64,000 nucleotides of DNA from Paenibacillus whitsoniae. Lineage in GTDB: Bacteria; Bacillota; Bacilli; Paenibacillales; NBRC-103111. Within the stretch, counting starts at the first letter, position 1. Each line of letters begins with the position of its first letter. Location: assembly GCF_003955665.1 (NCBI RefSeq), contig NZ_RXHU01000043.1, positions 1-64,000 on the forward strand. The letters are read 5' to 3'. This document shows positions 7,683-16,105 of the stretch, in pieces. The notes under the pieces are model-generated. The model saw nothing but the letters and a program-made list of their open reading frames with translations. It made no database searches and was not told where the DNA came from. The position numbers and the translations under genes were made by a program.

Positions 7683-7714
7683 AAAAGCCGATTCCTGGCG
7701 GAGTCGGTTTTTTT
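7683..7714 (+). terminator. Terminator of the pspA operon
   Basis: AAAAGCCGATTCC, loop TGGC, then GGAGTCGGTTTTTTT. The stem ends in seven T and lies 12 bases after the zinc-ribbon gene stop. Confidence 0.9.
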
Positions 7715-7791
7715 GTGCGCGCATCCTCATATTTTCCCTCGAATGGGGAAGCTTAACTAAAGCTTTTTACCCCGCAAAGAGGAGGAGGCGC

Positions 7792-9009
7792 ATGGAGCAA
7801 TTGAAGGCAAGCGGCGGCAAGCTGGATTCGCAAGCGATTCTGCTGCTGATCGTGCACACGTTGTTCGGCAGCGCGAATGCTTTGTCCGGTACATTCGTCG
7901 GCGTGTATATGTGGAAGGCAAAAAATGATTTTACGATCGTCGGCTGGTTTACGCTTATGACGCATTTGACGATGATGGTGACGTTCTGGCTCGCCGGCAA
8001 ATGGGTGAAGGAGCATAACAAAATGAACGTTCTGCGCGCGGGCGTTTTTGTATCGGCCTGTTTTTATATGCTGGTGTTATGGCTTGGAAAAGGAAGTGTC
8101 AACCACTTTGTATGGCTTGGCATGGTGCAGGGCGTGTCGGTTGGATTTTTTTGGCTCTCTTTCAATGTGGTCTATTTTGAGGTGACGGATCCGGACAATC
8201 GCGACAAATTTAACGGCACCGTCGGGCTGCTGGCTGCTGGCGCTGGCATTGTGGCGCCATGGATTTCGGGGATGCTGATTGTCAGCCTGGGGGATCTGGC
8301 CGGGTATCGGTTGATTTTTTCCATTTCCCTGGGCATCTTTGTGGCGGGAGTGGTTCTTTCCTTTTTCCTGAAGAAACGGAAAGTGAGCGGCACCTATGAA
8401 TGGCTGCTGCCGCTGCGAATCTTTCGCTTGGCGGAGACGCCGTGGAAACGGGTGGCAACTGCACTGATGTTTCAAGGCGTACGCGAAGGCGTCTTTGGGT
8501 TTATGATCGGCCTCCTCGTCTACATTTCAACGTCGAGCGAGGCGAGTCTCGGGAATTTCGCGCTAATTACGTCGGCCGTTTCTCTTGTGAGCTTCTGGTT
8601 GACGGGGCGGTTTATTAAACCCCGCTATCGCAAAATAAGCATGCTGATCGGTTCGGTGATGGTCGTAGCGGCGATTCTTCCGTTTTTTTGGCGTATGTCC
8701 TACGGGACGTTGCTGATTTTCGGCATTGGGTCTGCACTGTTCTTTCCTTTGTATTCTGTGCCGATGGTGTCTTCGGTTTTCGATCTGATCGGGGCGGATG
8801 AAGAGAGCGCGAAGCAAAGGGAAGAGTACATCGTCTTCCGTGAGCTGTCGCTGAATGTGGGACGTGTGCTGGGCGTGCTGGTGTTCAATCTCGTCATCTC
8901 TTGGAGCAAAGCGCCGCTGGTCATCAATGTGCTGCTGCTGGGGATTGGGAGTTCGACGTTTTTTTCATGGCTTTTCATGCGGTGGCGCTTGTCGACTGCG
9001 AAATCTTGA
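7792..9009 (+). CDS. Major facilitator superfamily transporter
   Basis: A 405-aa integral membrane protein with about 11-12 hydrophobic segments and a central cytoplasmic loop near residues 195-215 (FFLKKRKVSGTYEW), as in MFS carriers. The loop after the second helix (GKWVKEHNKMNVLRAG) matches the position of MFS motif A, although the motif is degenerate. It resembles uncharacterised Bacillus carriers of the YqgE type. No substrate can be read from the sequence. GAGGAGGAGG precedes the ATG. The stop is 63 bases before the cysteine synthase start, so a joint transcript is possible but not evident. Confidence 0.8.
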   Translation: MEQLKASGGKLDSQAILLLIVHTLFGSANALSGTFVGVYMWKAKNDFTIVGWFTLMTHLTMMVTFWLAGKWVKEHNKMNVLRAGVFVSACFYMLVLWLGKGSVNHFVWLGMVQGVSVGFFWLSFNVVYFEVTDPDNRDKFNGTVGLLAAGAGIVAPWISGMLIVSLGDLAGYRLIFSISLGIFVAGVVLSFFLKKRKVSGTYEWLLPLRIFRLAETPWKRVATALMFQGVREGVFGFMIGLLVYISTSSEASLGNFALITSAVSLVSFWLTGRFIKPRYRKISMLIGSVMVVAAILPFFWRMSYGTLLIFGIGSALFFPLYSVPMVSSVFDLIGADEESAKQREEYIVFRELSLNVGRVLGVLVFNLVISWSKAPLVINVLLLGIGSSTFFSWLFMRWRLSTAKS

Positions 9010-9072
9010 CATCGGCGCTGTTTACCTGTGACAATGGAAGCAGCTTGCAAGTGGAAAGAGGAGGGGACACCC

Positions 9073-9999
9073 TTGAAGAACCAAAAAATGTTCAACAGCG
9101 TCGCGGAGCTGATCGGGGAGACGCCTGCCGTACGAATCAACCGTCTGGTTGGGCCGGACGATGCCGAGTTATATGTGAAGCTGGAGTATTTTAATCCAAG
9201 CGGCAGCGTGAAGGATCGGGCTGCTTATAATTTGATTCACCAAGCGGAGTTGAACGGACAGCTGCAGCCTGGCGCGACAATCATCGAGCCGACGAGCGGC
9301 AACACTGGCATCGGTCTTGCCATGAATGCCGCAGCGAAGGGCTATAAAGCCATTCTGGTCATGCCGGACAACATGAGCAAGGAGCGCATTAACCTGCTCA
9401 AGGCGTACGGCGCCGAGGTGGTGCTGACGCCGGCCGCCGAGCGCATGCCGGGGGCGATCAAGAAGGCGTTGGAGCTGCAGGCCGGTATCCCGGGCAGCTA
9501 CATTCCTCAGCAGTTCGAGAATCCGGCGAATCCGAACATTCACCGGACGACGACGGCGCTCGAAGTGCTGGAGCAGATGGAGGGCCGCCTGGACGCTTTC
9601 GTCGCCACCTCTGGTACCGGTGGGACGATCACCGGCACAGGCGAGGTTTTGAAGGAGCGCCTGCCGGGGCTGCGCATCTACGTAGTCGAGCCAAAGGGGT
9701 CGCCGGTGTTGTCCGGCGGCAGCCCGGGCCCGCACAAGCTTGTGGGAACGAGCCCGGGCTTCGTCCCGGCGATTCTCAACACGAGCGTCTACGACGAGAT
9801 CGTCCAGGTCGCCGACGAGGACGCGATCCGCACGATGCGCGAGCTCGCGAGCCGCGAGGGTATCCTCGTCGGGCCGTCCGCCGGCGCGTCGGTGTGGACG
9901 GGCTTGCAGGTTGCACGAGAGCTGGGGCGTGGCAAGCGCGTGCTGTGCATCGCGCCGGACACGGGCGAACGGTATTTGAGCATGGATATTTGGGAATAG
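9073..9999 (+). CDS. cysK: Cysteine synthase A family enzyme (O-acetylserine sulfhydrylase)
   Basis: A 308-aa PLP enzyme of fold type II. The PLP lysine is K47 in NPSGSVKDRA, the substrate loop TSGNTG lies at about 78-83, the phosphate-binding GTGGT at about 178-182, and the PLP pyridine-nitrogen Ser in GPSAGAS near 264. These are the hallmarks of OASS, which makes cysteine from O-acetylserine and sulfide. I chose TTG at 9073 because AGGAGGGG lies 7 bases upstream. A longer in-frame start at 9028 would add 15 residues without a ribosome site. Paralogues with other thiol or amine acceptors exist in Paenibacillus, so the exact substrate is not certain. Confidence 0.88.
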   Translation: MKNQKMFNSVAELIGETPAVRINRLVGPDDAELYVKLEYFNPSGSVKDRAAYNLIHQAELNGQLQPGATIIEPTSGNTGIGLAMNAAAKGYKAILVMPDNMSKERINLLKAYGAEVVLTPAAERMPGAIKKALELQAGIPGSYIPQQFENPANPNIHRTTTALEVLEQMEGRLDAFVATSGTGGTITGTGEVLKERLPGLRIYVVEPKGSPVLSGGSPGPHKLVGTSPGFVPAILNTSVYDEIVQVADEDAIRTMRELASREGILVGPSAGASVWTGLQVARELGRGKRVLCIAPDTGERYLSMDIWE

Positions 10000-10008
10000 C
10001 GGCTGGAG

Positions 10009-10039
10009 GCCGCCAGGGTGATGAACTCTGGCGGCTTTT
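10009..10039 (+). terminator. Terminator after cysK
   Basis: GCCGCCAG and CTGGCGGC form an 8-base perfect stem around an 11-base loop, followed by TTTT. Confidence 0.8.
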
Positions 10040-10115
10040 GCGCGTTTTGTACACTCTGATGATAAAGAATTTTCAAATATAAGCAAATAATCAGGAAAAG
10101 ATCAGCAAGCAGGAA

Positions 10116-10145
10116 TTGAATTGGGACGGCAATTCATTGTAAGAT
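10116..10145 (+). promoter_or_regulatory. Promoter with palindromic operator candidate before the AlaR/AlaT-like pair
   Basis: TTGAAT (10116-10121), 18 bases, TAAGAT (10140-10145) fits a SigA promoter. TGAATTG (10117-10123) and CAATTCA (10130-10136) form a perfect 7-base inverted repeat with a 6-base spacer, overlapping the -35 box and lying inside the spacer. Lrp/AsnC regulators bind such dyads, so this is a likely autoregulatory site for the downstream regulator. Confidence 0.65.
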
Positions 10146-10186
10146 GAATGGATGAACGAAAACATTTTGGAGAGGTAGGTTTGACT

Positions 10187-10678
10187 ATGGATGCTTTGAA
10201 GCTTAAAATTCTCGAATTACTGAAAGAAGATGCCCGCAGAGGTGCGGATCTGATCGCCACCATGTTGGGTACGACGGAGGCCGAAGTGGCGCGAGCGATA
10301 AGCGAGATGGAAGCGGATAAGGTCATCGTCAAATACGCCACGGTTGTCAATTGGAGCAAAGTGGATGATGAGAAAGTTACCGCCCTTATAGAGGTGCAAA
10401 TTACACCGGAACGCGGACGCGGATTCGATGCGATTGCGGAACGGATTTATTTATATCCTGAAGTAAAATCGGTCTACCTGATGTCGGGCGCGTATGATCT
10501 CCTTGTTGAGGTTGAAGGGCACTCACTCAAGCAAGTAGCGGCTTTCGTTTCAAACAAGCTGTCGCCGATCGACCGCGTGCTTTCTACGAAAACGAACTTT
10601 ATTCTAAAAAAATATAAACAAGACGGCATTATTTTCGAGGATCAGGAAGATGATCACCGGATGCTTGTCTCGCCGTAA
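10187..10678 (+). CDS. alaR: Lrp/AsnC family regulator (AlaR-like)
   Basis: A 163-aa protein: N-terminal helix-turn-helix (about 4-58, LKLKILELLKEDARRGADLI onwards) and a C-terminal AsnC/RAM ligand-binding domain (about 65-145, with YLMSGAYDLLVEVEG). The ATG at 10187 has GGAGAGGT 8 bases upstream. The next gene, 15 bases away, encodes an aminotransferase. In Bacillus subtilis the same pair, yugG-yugH, has been described as alaR-alaT, where the regulator activates the alanine transaminase gene. The symbol rests on this gene order and family match, not on a sequence comparison I could run. A palindrome in the promoter fits autoregulation. Confidence 0.75.
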   Translation: MDALKLKILELLKEDARRGADLIATMLGTTEAEVARAISEMEADKVIVKYATVVNWSKVDDEKVTALIEVQITPERGRGFDAIAERIYLYPEVKSVYLMSGAYDLLVEVEGHSLKQVAAFVSNKLSPIDRVLSTKTNFILKKYKQDGIIFEDQEDDHRMLVSP

Positions 10679-10693
10679 GGGAGAGGGATGGCC

Positions 10694-11896
10694 ATGATAA
10701 AAGATGAGACACAAGTAACTTCAAGCCCCAAATCCATGAAGGATTACCTTGCACCTGCGGTACGCGATATGAAGCCGTCCGGGATTCGGAAATTTTTTGA
10801 TTTGGTCAGCAACAGCAAGGAAGATATTATCTCGCTCGGCGTGGGCGAACCTGACTTTTCGACGCCATGGCATGTGCGGGAAGCGGCAGTGCACTCCCTG
10901 GAACGAGGCAAAACGAAGTATACGCCGAACTCCGGGCTTCCCGAGCTGCGCGAAGCGATTGCGAACTATTTATATACTTCATTCAAAGTGAAGTATGAGC
11001 CAACGAACGAAGTGTTGGTGACGGTCGGTGGCAGCGAAGCGATTGATTTGGCCCTGCGTGCGCTAGTAACGCCTGGGGATGAAATTCTGATTCCGGAGCC
11101 GTGCTACATTTCATACTCCCCAATTACGAGCATCAGCGGCGGTGTTCCGGTCGGGATCGAAACGTTCGCGAAGGATCAGTTCAAATTGACGGAGCAGGCT
11201 TTGCGCGCGGCCATTACGCCGCGTTCGAAGATTCTCATTCTCTGCTATCCGAGCAATCCAACCGGCGGTATTATGAGCTACGAGGATTGGCTTCCGATTG
11301 CCAAGGTTGTCGAAGAGCATGATCTCATCGTCATCTCCGATGAAATTTACGCTGAATTAACTTACGGCCAAAAGCATGCAAGCTTCTCGGCGGTGCCTGG
11401 CATGAAGGATCGGACGATTCTCGTCAGCGGCTTTTCCAAAGCGTTTGCGATGACCGGCTGGCGGATGGGCTACGCCTGCGGCCACCGAGAATTGATCTCG
11501 GCCATGCTTAAAATTCACCAATACACCGTGATGTGCGCACCGGTCATGGGTCAGGTCGCAGCGCATGAAGCGCTGACGAACGGGCTGGAAGAGAAGGATC
11601 GCATGATGGAGTCCTACAACCAGCGCAGACGTTTGATTGTGCGGGGCTTTCGGGAAATCGGCTTCGATTGCCATGAGCCGCAAGGCGCATTTTATGCGTT
11701 CCCAAGCATTGCGAAGACGGGCATGACGTCCGAGGAGTTCGCGCAGCGCTTGCTGCATGAAGCCAAGGTGGCGGCTGTGCCGGGCGACGTGTTCGGGCTT
11801 GGCGGCGAAGGCCATCTGCGCTGCTCCTATGCGTACAGCGTCTCGCAATTGAATGAAGCGTTGGAGCGAATTGGGAACTTTCTGAGAAAGCTGTAA
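10694..11896 (+). CDS. alaT: Class I/II aminotransferase (AlaT-like)
   Basis: A 400-aa fold-type I PLP enzyme. Visible marks are GVGEPDFSTP near the N-terminus, the Asn of CYPSNPTGG, the Asp of VISDEIYAEL, the PLP lysine in SGFSKAFAMTGWR, and the C-terminal Arg in LRCSYA. These define the aspartate/alanine aminotransferase Ig group. Directly behind an AsnC-type regulator, it matches the yugG-yugH arrangement of Bacillus, where YugH acts as alanine transaminase. ATG codons at 10688 and 10694 both follow AAGGGAGAGGG; I took 10694 for the better spacing. A broader PatA-like specificity cannot be excluded. Confidence 0.78.
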   Translation: MIKDETQVTSSPKSMKDYLAPAVRDMKPSGIRKFFDLVSNSKEDIISLGVGEPDFSTPWHVREAAVHSLERGKTKYTPNSGLPELREAIANYLYTSFKVKYEPTNEVLVTVGGSEAIDLALRALVTPGDEILIPEPCYISYSPITSISGGVPVGIETFAKDQFKLTEQALRAAITPRSKILILCYPSNPTGGIMSYEDWLPIAKVVEEHDLIVISDEIYAELTYGQKHASFSAVPGMKDRTILVSGFSKAFAMTGWRMGYACGHRELISAMLKIHQYTVMCAPVMGQVAAHEALTNGLEEKDRMMESYNQRRRLIVRGFREIGFDCHEPQGAFYAFPSIAKTGMTSEEFAQRLLHEAKVAAVPGDVFGLGGEGHLRCSYAYSVSQLNEALERIGNFLRKL

Positions 11897-12036
11897 CGGC
11901 AAAGATAACCGGCTCCGGCGTCCTTTTATGGACTGGAGTGTGTATGGGCTGATGGCATAGATCTCTTCGAGGATCATGCTTAAAAGGGTGTTCAAATATC
12001 CGGAAAACTGGTATGCTAAAGCGAGGAGGGATGAGC

Positions 12037-12303
12037 ATGGCTTTTCTGGAATATCAACTAACAAGCTATCAACGACAGCCGCAAATTTGTGAACAAGACT
12101 TCGGTCAACGTTGGTTGAACAGAAGCGCCAAGAAGCACAGTGCCCTCAGCGTACTAGAGGAAGAAATTCATGCGTTGCGGCGGAAAATGGAGCAATTAGT
12201 CATGGACGGCCGGGAAATGACATCGGAAGAGGTCGTCTTGCTTAGCACGCAATTAGATCTTAAAATAAATGAATATATGGCCAGCGGAAAGAAAAGTCGG
12301 TGA
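12037..12303 (+). CDS. Spo0E-family aspartyl-phosphate phosphatase
   Basis: An 88-aa protein. The C-terminal half has the Spo0E helical hairpin: LEEEIHALRRKMEQLV, a turn, then VVLLSTQLDLKINEYM, in which STQLD replaces the usual SQELD signature. Such proteins dephosphorylate Spo0A~P and hold back sporulation. The N-terminal 40 residues are an extension without a recognised domain. GAGGAGGG lies 6-7 bases before the ATG at 12037. The change Glu to Leu inside the signature (TQLD for QELD) is within the variation seen in paralogues; the catalytic Asp is kept. Confidence 0.8.
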   Translation: MAFLEYQLTSYQRQPQICEQDFGQRWLNRSAKKHSALSVLEEEIHALRRKMEQLVMDGREMTSEEVVLLSTQLDLKINEYMASGKKSR

Positions 12304-12363
12304 AAACCGGCTTTTCTGCCGAAATAAAGGCCAAAACGGATATGAGGAAGGAATGAACCAAGA

Positions 12364-12891
12364 ATGAAAGCGAAATGGGTACTGGCAGTCATGCTGGGCA
12401 TGATGCTTGTCCTCTCTGCCTGCGGCGGGCCAAAGGTGGATGTGTCTGTATTTGTCATGGGGCCAAACGGCTTCCCGGCGGAGGCGGCGGAGAAGATGGA
12501 AGCGTCGCTGAAATCCAAAATCGGCGAAGTACCTTCGGTGAAGCTGAATACCTCTCCGATTTTCTCCATGGAAAAAATGATCGTCGAGCTGGCGGCCGGC
12601 GGGAACGGCATTTTTATTTTGCCGGAAGAGCAGTTTAAGGGGTTAAGCTCGCAAGCGGGCTTCGTATCGTTGGATGAGGTGATTAATCCTGCGGATTACC
12701 CAAGCGGCGTCATCGAAGTCCAGGAAGAGGGCAAGCCGGCCGAGAAGCATTTGTACGGCATTCCGCTTGAGGGCAACAAATGGATGAAGGATCAAGGGTA
12801 CGAAGGCAAAGGGCTCGTCGCGTTTATCCCGGCGAATGCGCCGAAAATGGACGAGGCCAAACAAGTGCTAAAAGTGATTGCGCAAAAATAA
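12364..12891 (+). CDS. Lipoprotein of unknown function
   Basis: A 175-aa lipoprotein: signal peptide MKAKWVLAVMLGMMLVLSAC with lipobox LSAC and acceptor Cys20. The mature part has a mixed alpha/beta pattern (VDVSVFVMGPNGFPAEAAE, then an EVPSVKLN strand) that could be a small periplasmic-binding-like fold, but I do not recognise a family. It lies 60 bases after the spo0E-like gene. The B12-riboswitch promoter starts inside its last codons (-35 at 12878), so the cobalamin operon follows without a gap. Confidence 0.6.
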   Translation: MKAKWVLAVMLGMMLVLSACGGPKVDVSVFVMGPNGFPAEAAEKMEASLKSKIGEVPSVKLNTSPIFSMEKMIVELAAGGNGIFILPEEQFKGLSSQAGFVSLDEVINPADYPSGVIEVQEEGKPAEKHLYGIPLEGNKWMKDQGYEGKGLVAFIPANAPKMDEAKQVLKVIAQK

Positions 12892-12906
12892 AAAAACGTC
12901 TATAAT
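12878..12906 (+). promoter_or_regulatory. SigA-type promoter for the cobalamin transport operon
   Basis: TTGCGC (12878-12883), 17 bases, and a perfect TATAAT (12901-12906). The -35 box lies inside the end of the preceding lipoprotein gene. Transcription would start near 12913, just before the cobalamin riboswitch. Confidence 0.65.
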
Positions 12907-12924
12907 CGACCATTAGATTGATAG

Positions 12925-13082
12925 GTTCATATGTCAGCGATAGGTGCTCAGCCGCACGGTGTTTGTGCGACGAGCTTAAAAGGGAAGCCGGTCAGAGTCC
13001 GGCACGGTCCCGCCACTGTAATTCAGCCATGCCCGAGCCGTAAGCTCTTGCATTCGCTGAACAGTCAGATACCTGCCTATTT
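12925..13082 (+). ncRNA. Cobalamin (B12) riboswitch aptamer
   Basis: Contains the conserved aptamer elements in order: TAGGTGCT near 12951, TTAAAAGGGAAGCCGGT (12977-12993), GTCCGGCACGGTCCCGCCAC, and the B12 box AGTCAGATACCTGCC (13063-13077). Adenosylcobalamin binding should turn off the btuFCD-cobT operon. A terminator stem follows at 13173. Confidence 0.95.
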
Positions 13083-13172
13083 GTGGTGCGTACGACAATC
13101 CTTCGAGGAAAGGATCGCGTTAAATCAGGAAGCGGCTTCTTTTTTCTAGCTGCCTATAACCGCGATTTACGT

Positions 13173-13205
13173 CTCCTTGATCCGTTTGGGTCAAGGAGTT
13201 TTTTT
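13173..13205 (+). terminator. Riboswitch terminator (expression platform)
   Basis: CTCCTTGATCC (13173-13183), loop GTTT, GGGTCAAGGAG (13188-13198), then seven T. It lies 46 bases before the btuF start and is the likely off-state of the B12 riboswitch. Confidence 0.88.
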
Positions 13206-13250
13206 GTCGGATCAATCGAAATCATAGGAGCAGAGAGGAAGAAAAGCAGG

Positions 13251-14267
13251 ATGAAGAAGTGGAACGGGGTTCAAAAGGGGCTTATCGTCTCATTGGCGAT
13301 GGCGACGATACTAGGCTTGGCCGCGTGCGGCAAAAGCGAGACGAGTATTTCCGATCCGGCGAAGCTGGGCGGCGAGGGGACGAAAGCACCGACAGCGAGC
13401 GCATCGCCGGCAGCGGCGTCTAAGAAAACGGTCTACCCGCTGACGGTAAAGGATGCGACGGGCAAGGAATTTACGTTTACGAAGGCGCCGGAGAAGATTG
13501 CATCCGTATCGCCGGCTGAAACGGAAGCGTTGTTCGCCATTGGGCTTGAGAATAATATCGTGGGGGTTTCCGATTTTGACGATTACCCGGAAGCGGCTAA
13601 ATCGAAGCCGAAACTCGGCAGCATTACGAAACCGAACACGGAAGCCGTCATCGCTTCCAATGCGGACATCGTATTCACCGGCGTGTCGATGAAGGCCGAT
13701 ACGGTCGAGAAGCTGCGCGAGATGAAAGTGAACATTTTTAAAGTAGAGCCGAAAACGCTGGATGATGTGATCAAAAACATTCAAATCTACGGCCAGATTA
13801 CCGATCATCAGGAGCAAGCGGACAAAGTTGTCGCAAAAATGAAAGCGGACATCGAGAAAGTGACGAGTGCAGTTAAAGACGTGAAGCAGGAGAACAAGAA
13901 GAAAGTCTATATCGAGTTTGCACCGGGCTGGACGGTCGGCAGCGGCGAGTTCATGGATGAGCTGATCAAGCTGTCCGGCGGTGTTAACGTGGCGACTGCG
14001 AAATCGGGCTACTATCAAATTAGCGAGGAAAATATTATTCAACAGGATCCGGGCGTTATTTTGTTTGCGAGCGGTGTCGTAGATTCCAAGACGAAGAAGC
14101 CGCTGGAAGACATTATCCGCACGCGCAGCGGGTGGGATGCGATTGCTGCCGTGAAGAACAAGCAAGTAGTGGGGCTTGACCAGAACACGCTAAGCCGCCC
14201 AGGCCCTCGTCTGACCGACGGTCTGCTCGCGATGGCAAAAGCGATTTACCCTGAATTGGTGAAATAA
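13251..14267 (+). CDS. btuF: Cobalamin ABC transporter substrate-binding lipoprotein
   Basis: A 338-aa lipoprotein: signal peptide ending in LAAC, then a low-complexity Ala/Pro/Ser linker, then a class III (Peripla_BP_2) binding domain typical of BtuF/FhuD-like proteins (SVSPAETEALFAIG, followed by GVSDFDDYP and NADIVF). It captures corrinoids outside the cell for BtuC/BtuD. The ATG at 13251 has AGAGGAA 10 bases upstream; upstream codons in the same frame lie inside the riboswitch and give no signal peptide. Its stop overlaps the btuC start by one base. A siderophore substrate would also fit the fold, but the B12 riboswitch and cobT neighbour argue for cobalamin. Confidence 0.88.
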   Translation: MKKWNGVQKGLIVSLAMATILGLAACGKSETSISDPAKLGGEGTKAPTASASPAAASKKTVYPLTVKDATGKEFTFTKAPEKIASVSPAETEALFAIGLENNIVGVSDFDDYPEAAKSKPKLGSITKPNTEAVIASNADIVFTGVSMKADTVEKLREMKVNIFKVEPKTLDDVIKNIQIYGQITDHQEQADKVVAKMKADIEKVTSAVKDVKQENKKKVYIEFAPGWTVGSGEFMDELIKLSGGVNVATAKSGYYQISEENIIQQDPGVILFASGVVDSKTKKPLEDIIRTRSGWDAIAAVKNKQVVGLDQNTLSRPGPRLTDGLLAMAKAIYPELVK

Positions 14268-15307
14268 TGAAAAGAAAATTGTTGCTGGCAGGAGGGGGAG
14301 GAGTAATTCTCCTTCTTCTTTCTATTGTGGTAAGCTTATCTATTGGGTCGGCACATCTTCCGATTCCCCAGATTGTCGCAATACTCGGCAAGCATGTGCC
14401 TTGGATCGGCAGTCATATCGAAGTGACGTGGCCGAAGTCCTCCGAGCAAATTATGAACCAGGTAAGGTTGCCCCGGGTTTTGCTGGGCGTGCTGGTCGGT
14501 GCAGGGCTTTCGCTTGCCGGTGCAGCGTTCCAGGGTGTACTGCGCAATCCGCTGGCGGATCCGTATTCATTGGGCGTATCGTCCGGGGCGTCGGTAGGGG
14601 CGGCCTTTATCATTTATTTTGGCCTGCAGGCCGCTTGGCTCGGTCAGTGGTCCATTCCGGTTGCGGCGTTCGGGACGGGGCTTATCACGTTGTTTCTTGT
14701 TGTTCGGCTCGCGCAAATGGACGGCAAGCTGAAGATGGAAACGCTGATCTTGTCCGGCGTCGTGATGCAAGCTTTTCTGGGCGCGATTGTGTCCTTCCTG
14801 ATCTCGATGTCCAAACAGGTGATTAACGAAATCGTATTTTGGCTGATGGGGAGTCTGGCGATGCATGGCTGGGCGTATGTCGGCATTATTTTGCCTTATG
14901 TGATTGTTGGACTGATCATTTTACTTAGTTATGCGAGATCGTTGAACCTGTTGGCATTGGGCGAGCGACAGGCGGCGCATCTTGGTGTTCATGTGGAACG
15001 GACGAAAGTCATTGTGCTCGTTACCGCTACACTCATAACGGCGGCAGCCGTGTCGGTGGCCGGCGTGATCGGTTTTGTCGGGCTCATCGTGCCGCATCTG
15101 GTACGGTTGGTCGTCGGGCCGGATTATCGGCTCATTGTGCCGTTATCCGCGCTGGGCGGCGGCATCTACGTACTGTGGGCGGACACGGTGGCCCGTACGC
15201 TGCTCAGCCCTACGGAAATCCCGCTGGGTGTGGTGACGGCGTTTCTGGGGGCGCCATTTTTTGCCTACTTGCTGTATAAGGAAAAAAGGAAGGTCAGAGG
15301 CGCATGA
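14267..15307 (+). CDS. btuC: Cobalamin ABC transporter permease (FecCD family)
   Basis: A 346-aa permease with about ten hydrophobic segments. The FecCD signature is clear: LPRVLLGVLVGAGLSLAGAA (about 67-86), NPLADPYSLGVSSGASVGAA, and the cytoplasmic coupling region around GVHVERTK with GFVGLIVPHLVR near 270. It forms the membrane channel of the BtuFCD corrinoid importer. Its ATG overlaps the btuF stop (TAATG) and its stop overlaps the btuD start (ATGA), so the three are translationally coupled. Confidence 0.92.
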   Translation: MKRKLLLAGGGGVILLLLSIVVSLSIGSAHLPIPQIVAILGKHVPWIGSHIEVTWPKSSEQIMNQVRLPRVLLGVLVGAGLSLAGAAFQGVLRNPLADPYSLGVSSGASVGAAFIIYFGLQAAWLGQWSIPVAAFGTGLITLFLVVRLAQMDGKLKMETLILSGVVMQAFLGAIVSFLISMSKQVINEIVFWLMGSLAMHGWAYVGIILPYVIVGLIILLSYARSLNLLALGERQAAHLGVHVERTKVIVLVTATLITAAAVSVAGVIGFVGLIVPHLVRLVVGPDYRLIVPLSALGGGIYVLWADTVARTLLSPTEIPLGVVTAFLGAPFFAYLLYKEKRKVRGA

Positions 15308-16086
15308 GCATGATCGACGTAAAGCAGCTTTCTTATAAAATTAAAGATCAGGCTATCCTGAAGGAGATTAGTTTTCAGGTTGCGGAGGGCGAATTTTTCG
15401 GCATTATCGGGCCGAATGGCTCGGGCAAGTCGACGCTGCTTCGCCAATTGTCCGGCGTAGATCCGGTGCGCAGCGGCGAGGTGCGGCTTGGCGGCAAACC
15501 TGTCGGCAGCTATTCGCGCAAAGAGCTGGCGAAGTGGCTGGCGGTGCTCCAACAGGACGCGCTCCCGCCTGTCGGATTCACTGTGCGCGAGGTCGTGGAG
15601 ATGGGCCGTTTTCCTTTTCAAAACTGGCTCGGGGAAGAAAAGGAAGACGCCGACGCGCTCATCACGGCGATTCTGCAGAAGCTGGAGCTGACGGCTCTGG
15701 CGGAACGCGCGATTGAACGTCTTAGCGGAGGCGAGCGGCAGCGTGCGGCATTGGCCAAAGTGATGGCCCAGCAGCCGGGCCTGCTGCTTTTGGATGAGCC
15801 TACAACGTTCCTTGATATTGGCTACCAAATTCAAATGATGGATTACATTGCGAACTGGCAAAAAGAAACCGGGCTGACGACCGTAGCTGTGCTCCACGAT
15901 TTGAATTTGGCAGCGCAGTACTGCTCGCGCCTGCTCGTCATTCACGATGGACGCGCCGTTGCAGTGGGGACACCCGAGCAAATTTTGACCAGCGAATTGA
16001 TTGCTCAAGTATATGGGACGACCCCAATTATTCTGAAGCATCCGGTTAGCGAAGTGCCGCAAGTGCTTCTGCAGCCGGGCCAATAG
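15304..16086 (+). CDS. btuD: Cobalamin ABC transporter ATPase
   Basis: A 260-aa ABC ATPase: Walker A GPNGSGKST (about 36-44), Q-loop LQQDALPPVGFT, signature LSGGERQRAALA (about 140-151), Walker B LLLLDEPTTFLD and the H-loop in VLHDLNLAAQYC. These mark the FecE/BtuD group that partners FecCD permeases. It hydrolyses ATP at the inner membrane face to drive corrinoid import. Start and end are tightly packed between btuC and cobT (19 bases to the cobT start). Confidence 0.92.
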   Translation: MSMIDVKQLSYKIKDQAILKEISFQVAEGEFFGIIGPNGSGKSTLLRQLSGVDPVRSGEVRLGGKPVGSYSRKELAKWLAVLQQDALPPVGFTVREVVEMGRFPFQNWLGEEKEDADALITAILQKLELTALAERAIERLSGGERQRAALAKVMAQQPGLLLLDEPTTFLDIGYQIQMMDYIANWQKETGLTTVAVLHDLNLAAQYCSRLLVIHDGRAVAVGTPEQILTSELIAQVYGTTPIILKHPVSEVPQVLLQPGQ

Positions 16087-16105
16087 ACGAATGGAGGATG
16101 AAGTG

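Noticed and set aside
9169..10086. 305-codon antisense ORF over cysK
   Set aside because: It is a shadow of the cysK gene; its product is rich in Arg and His with no domain.
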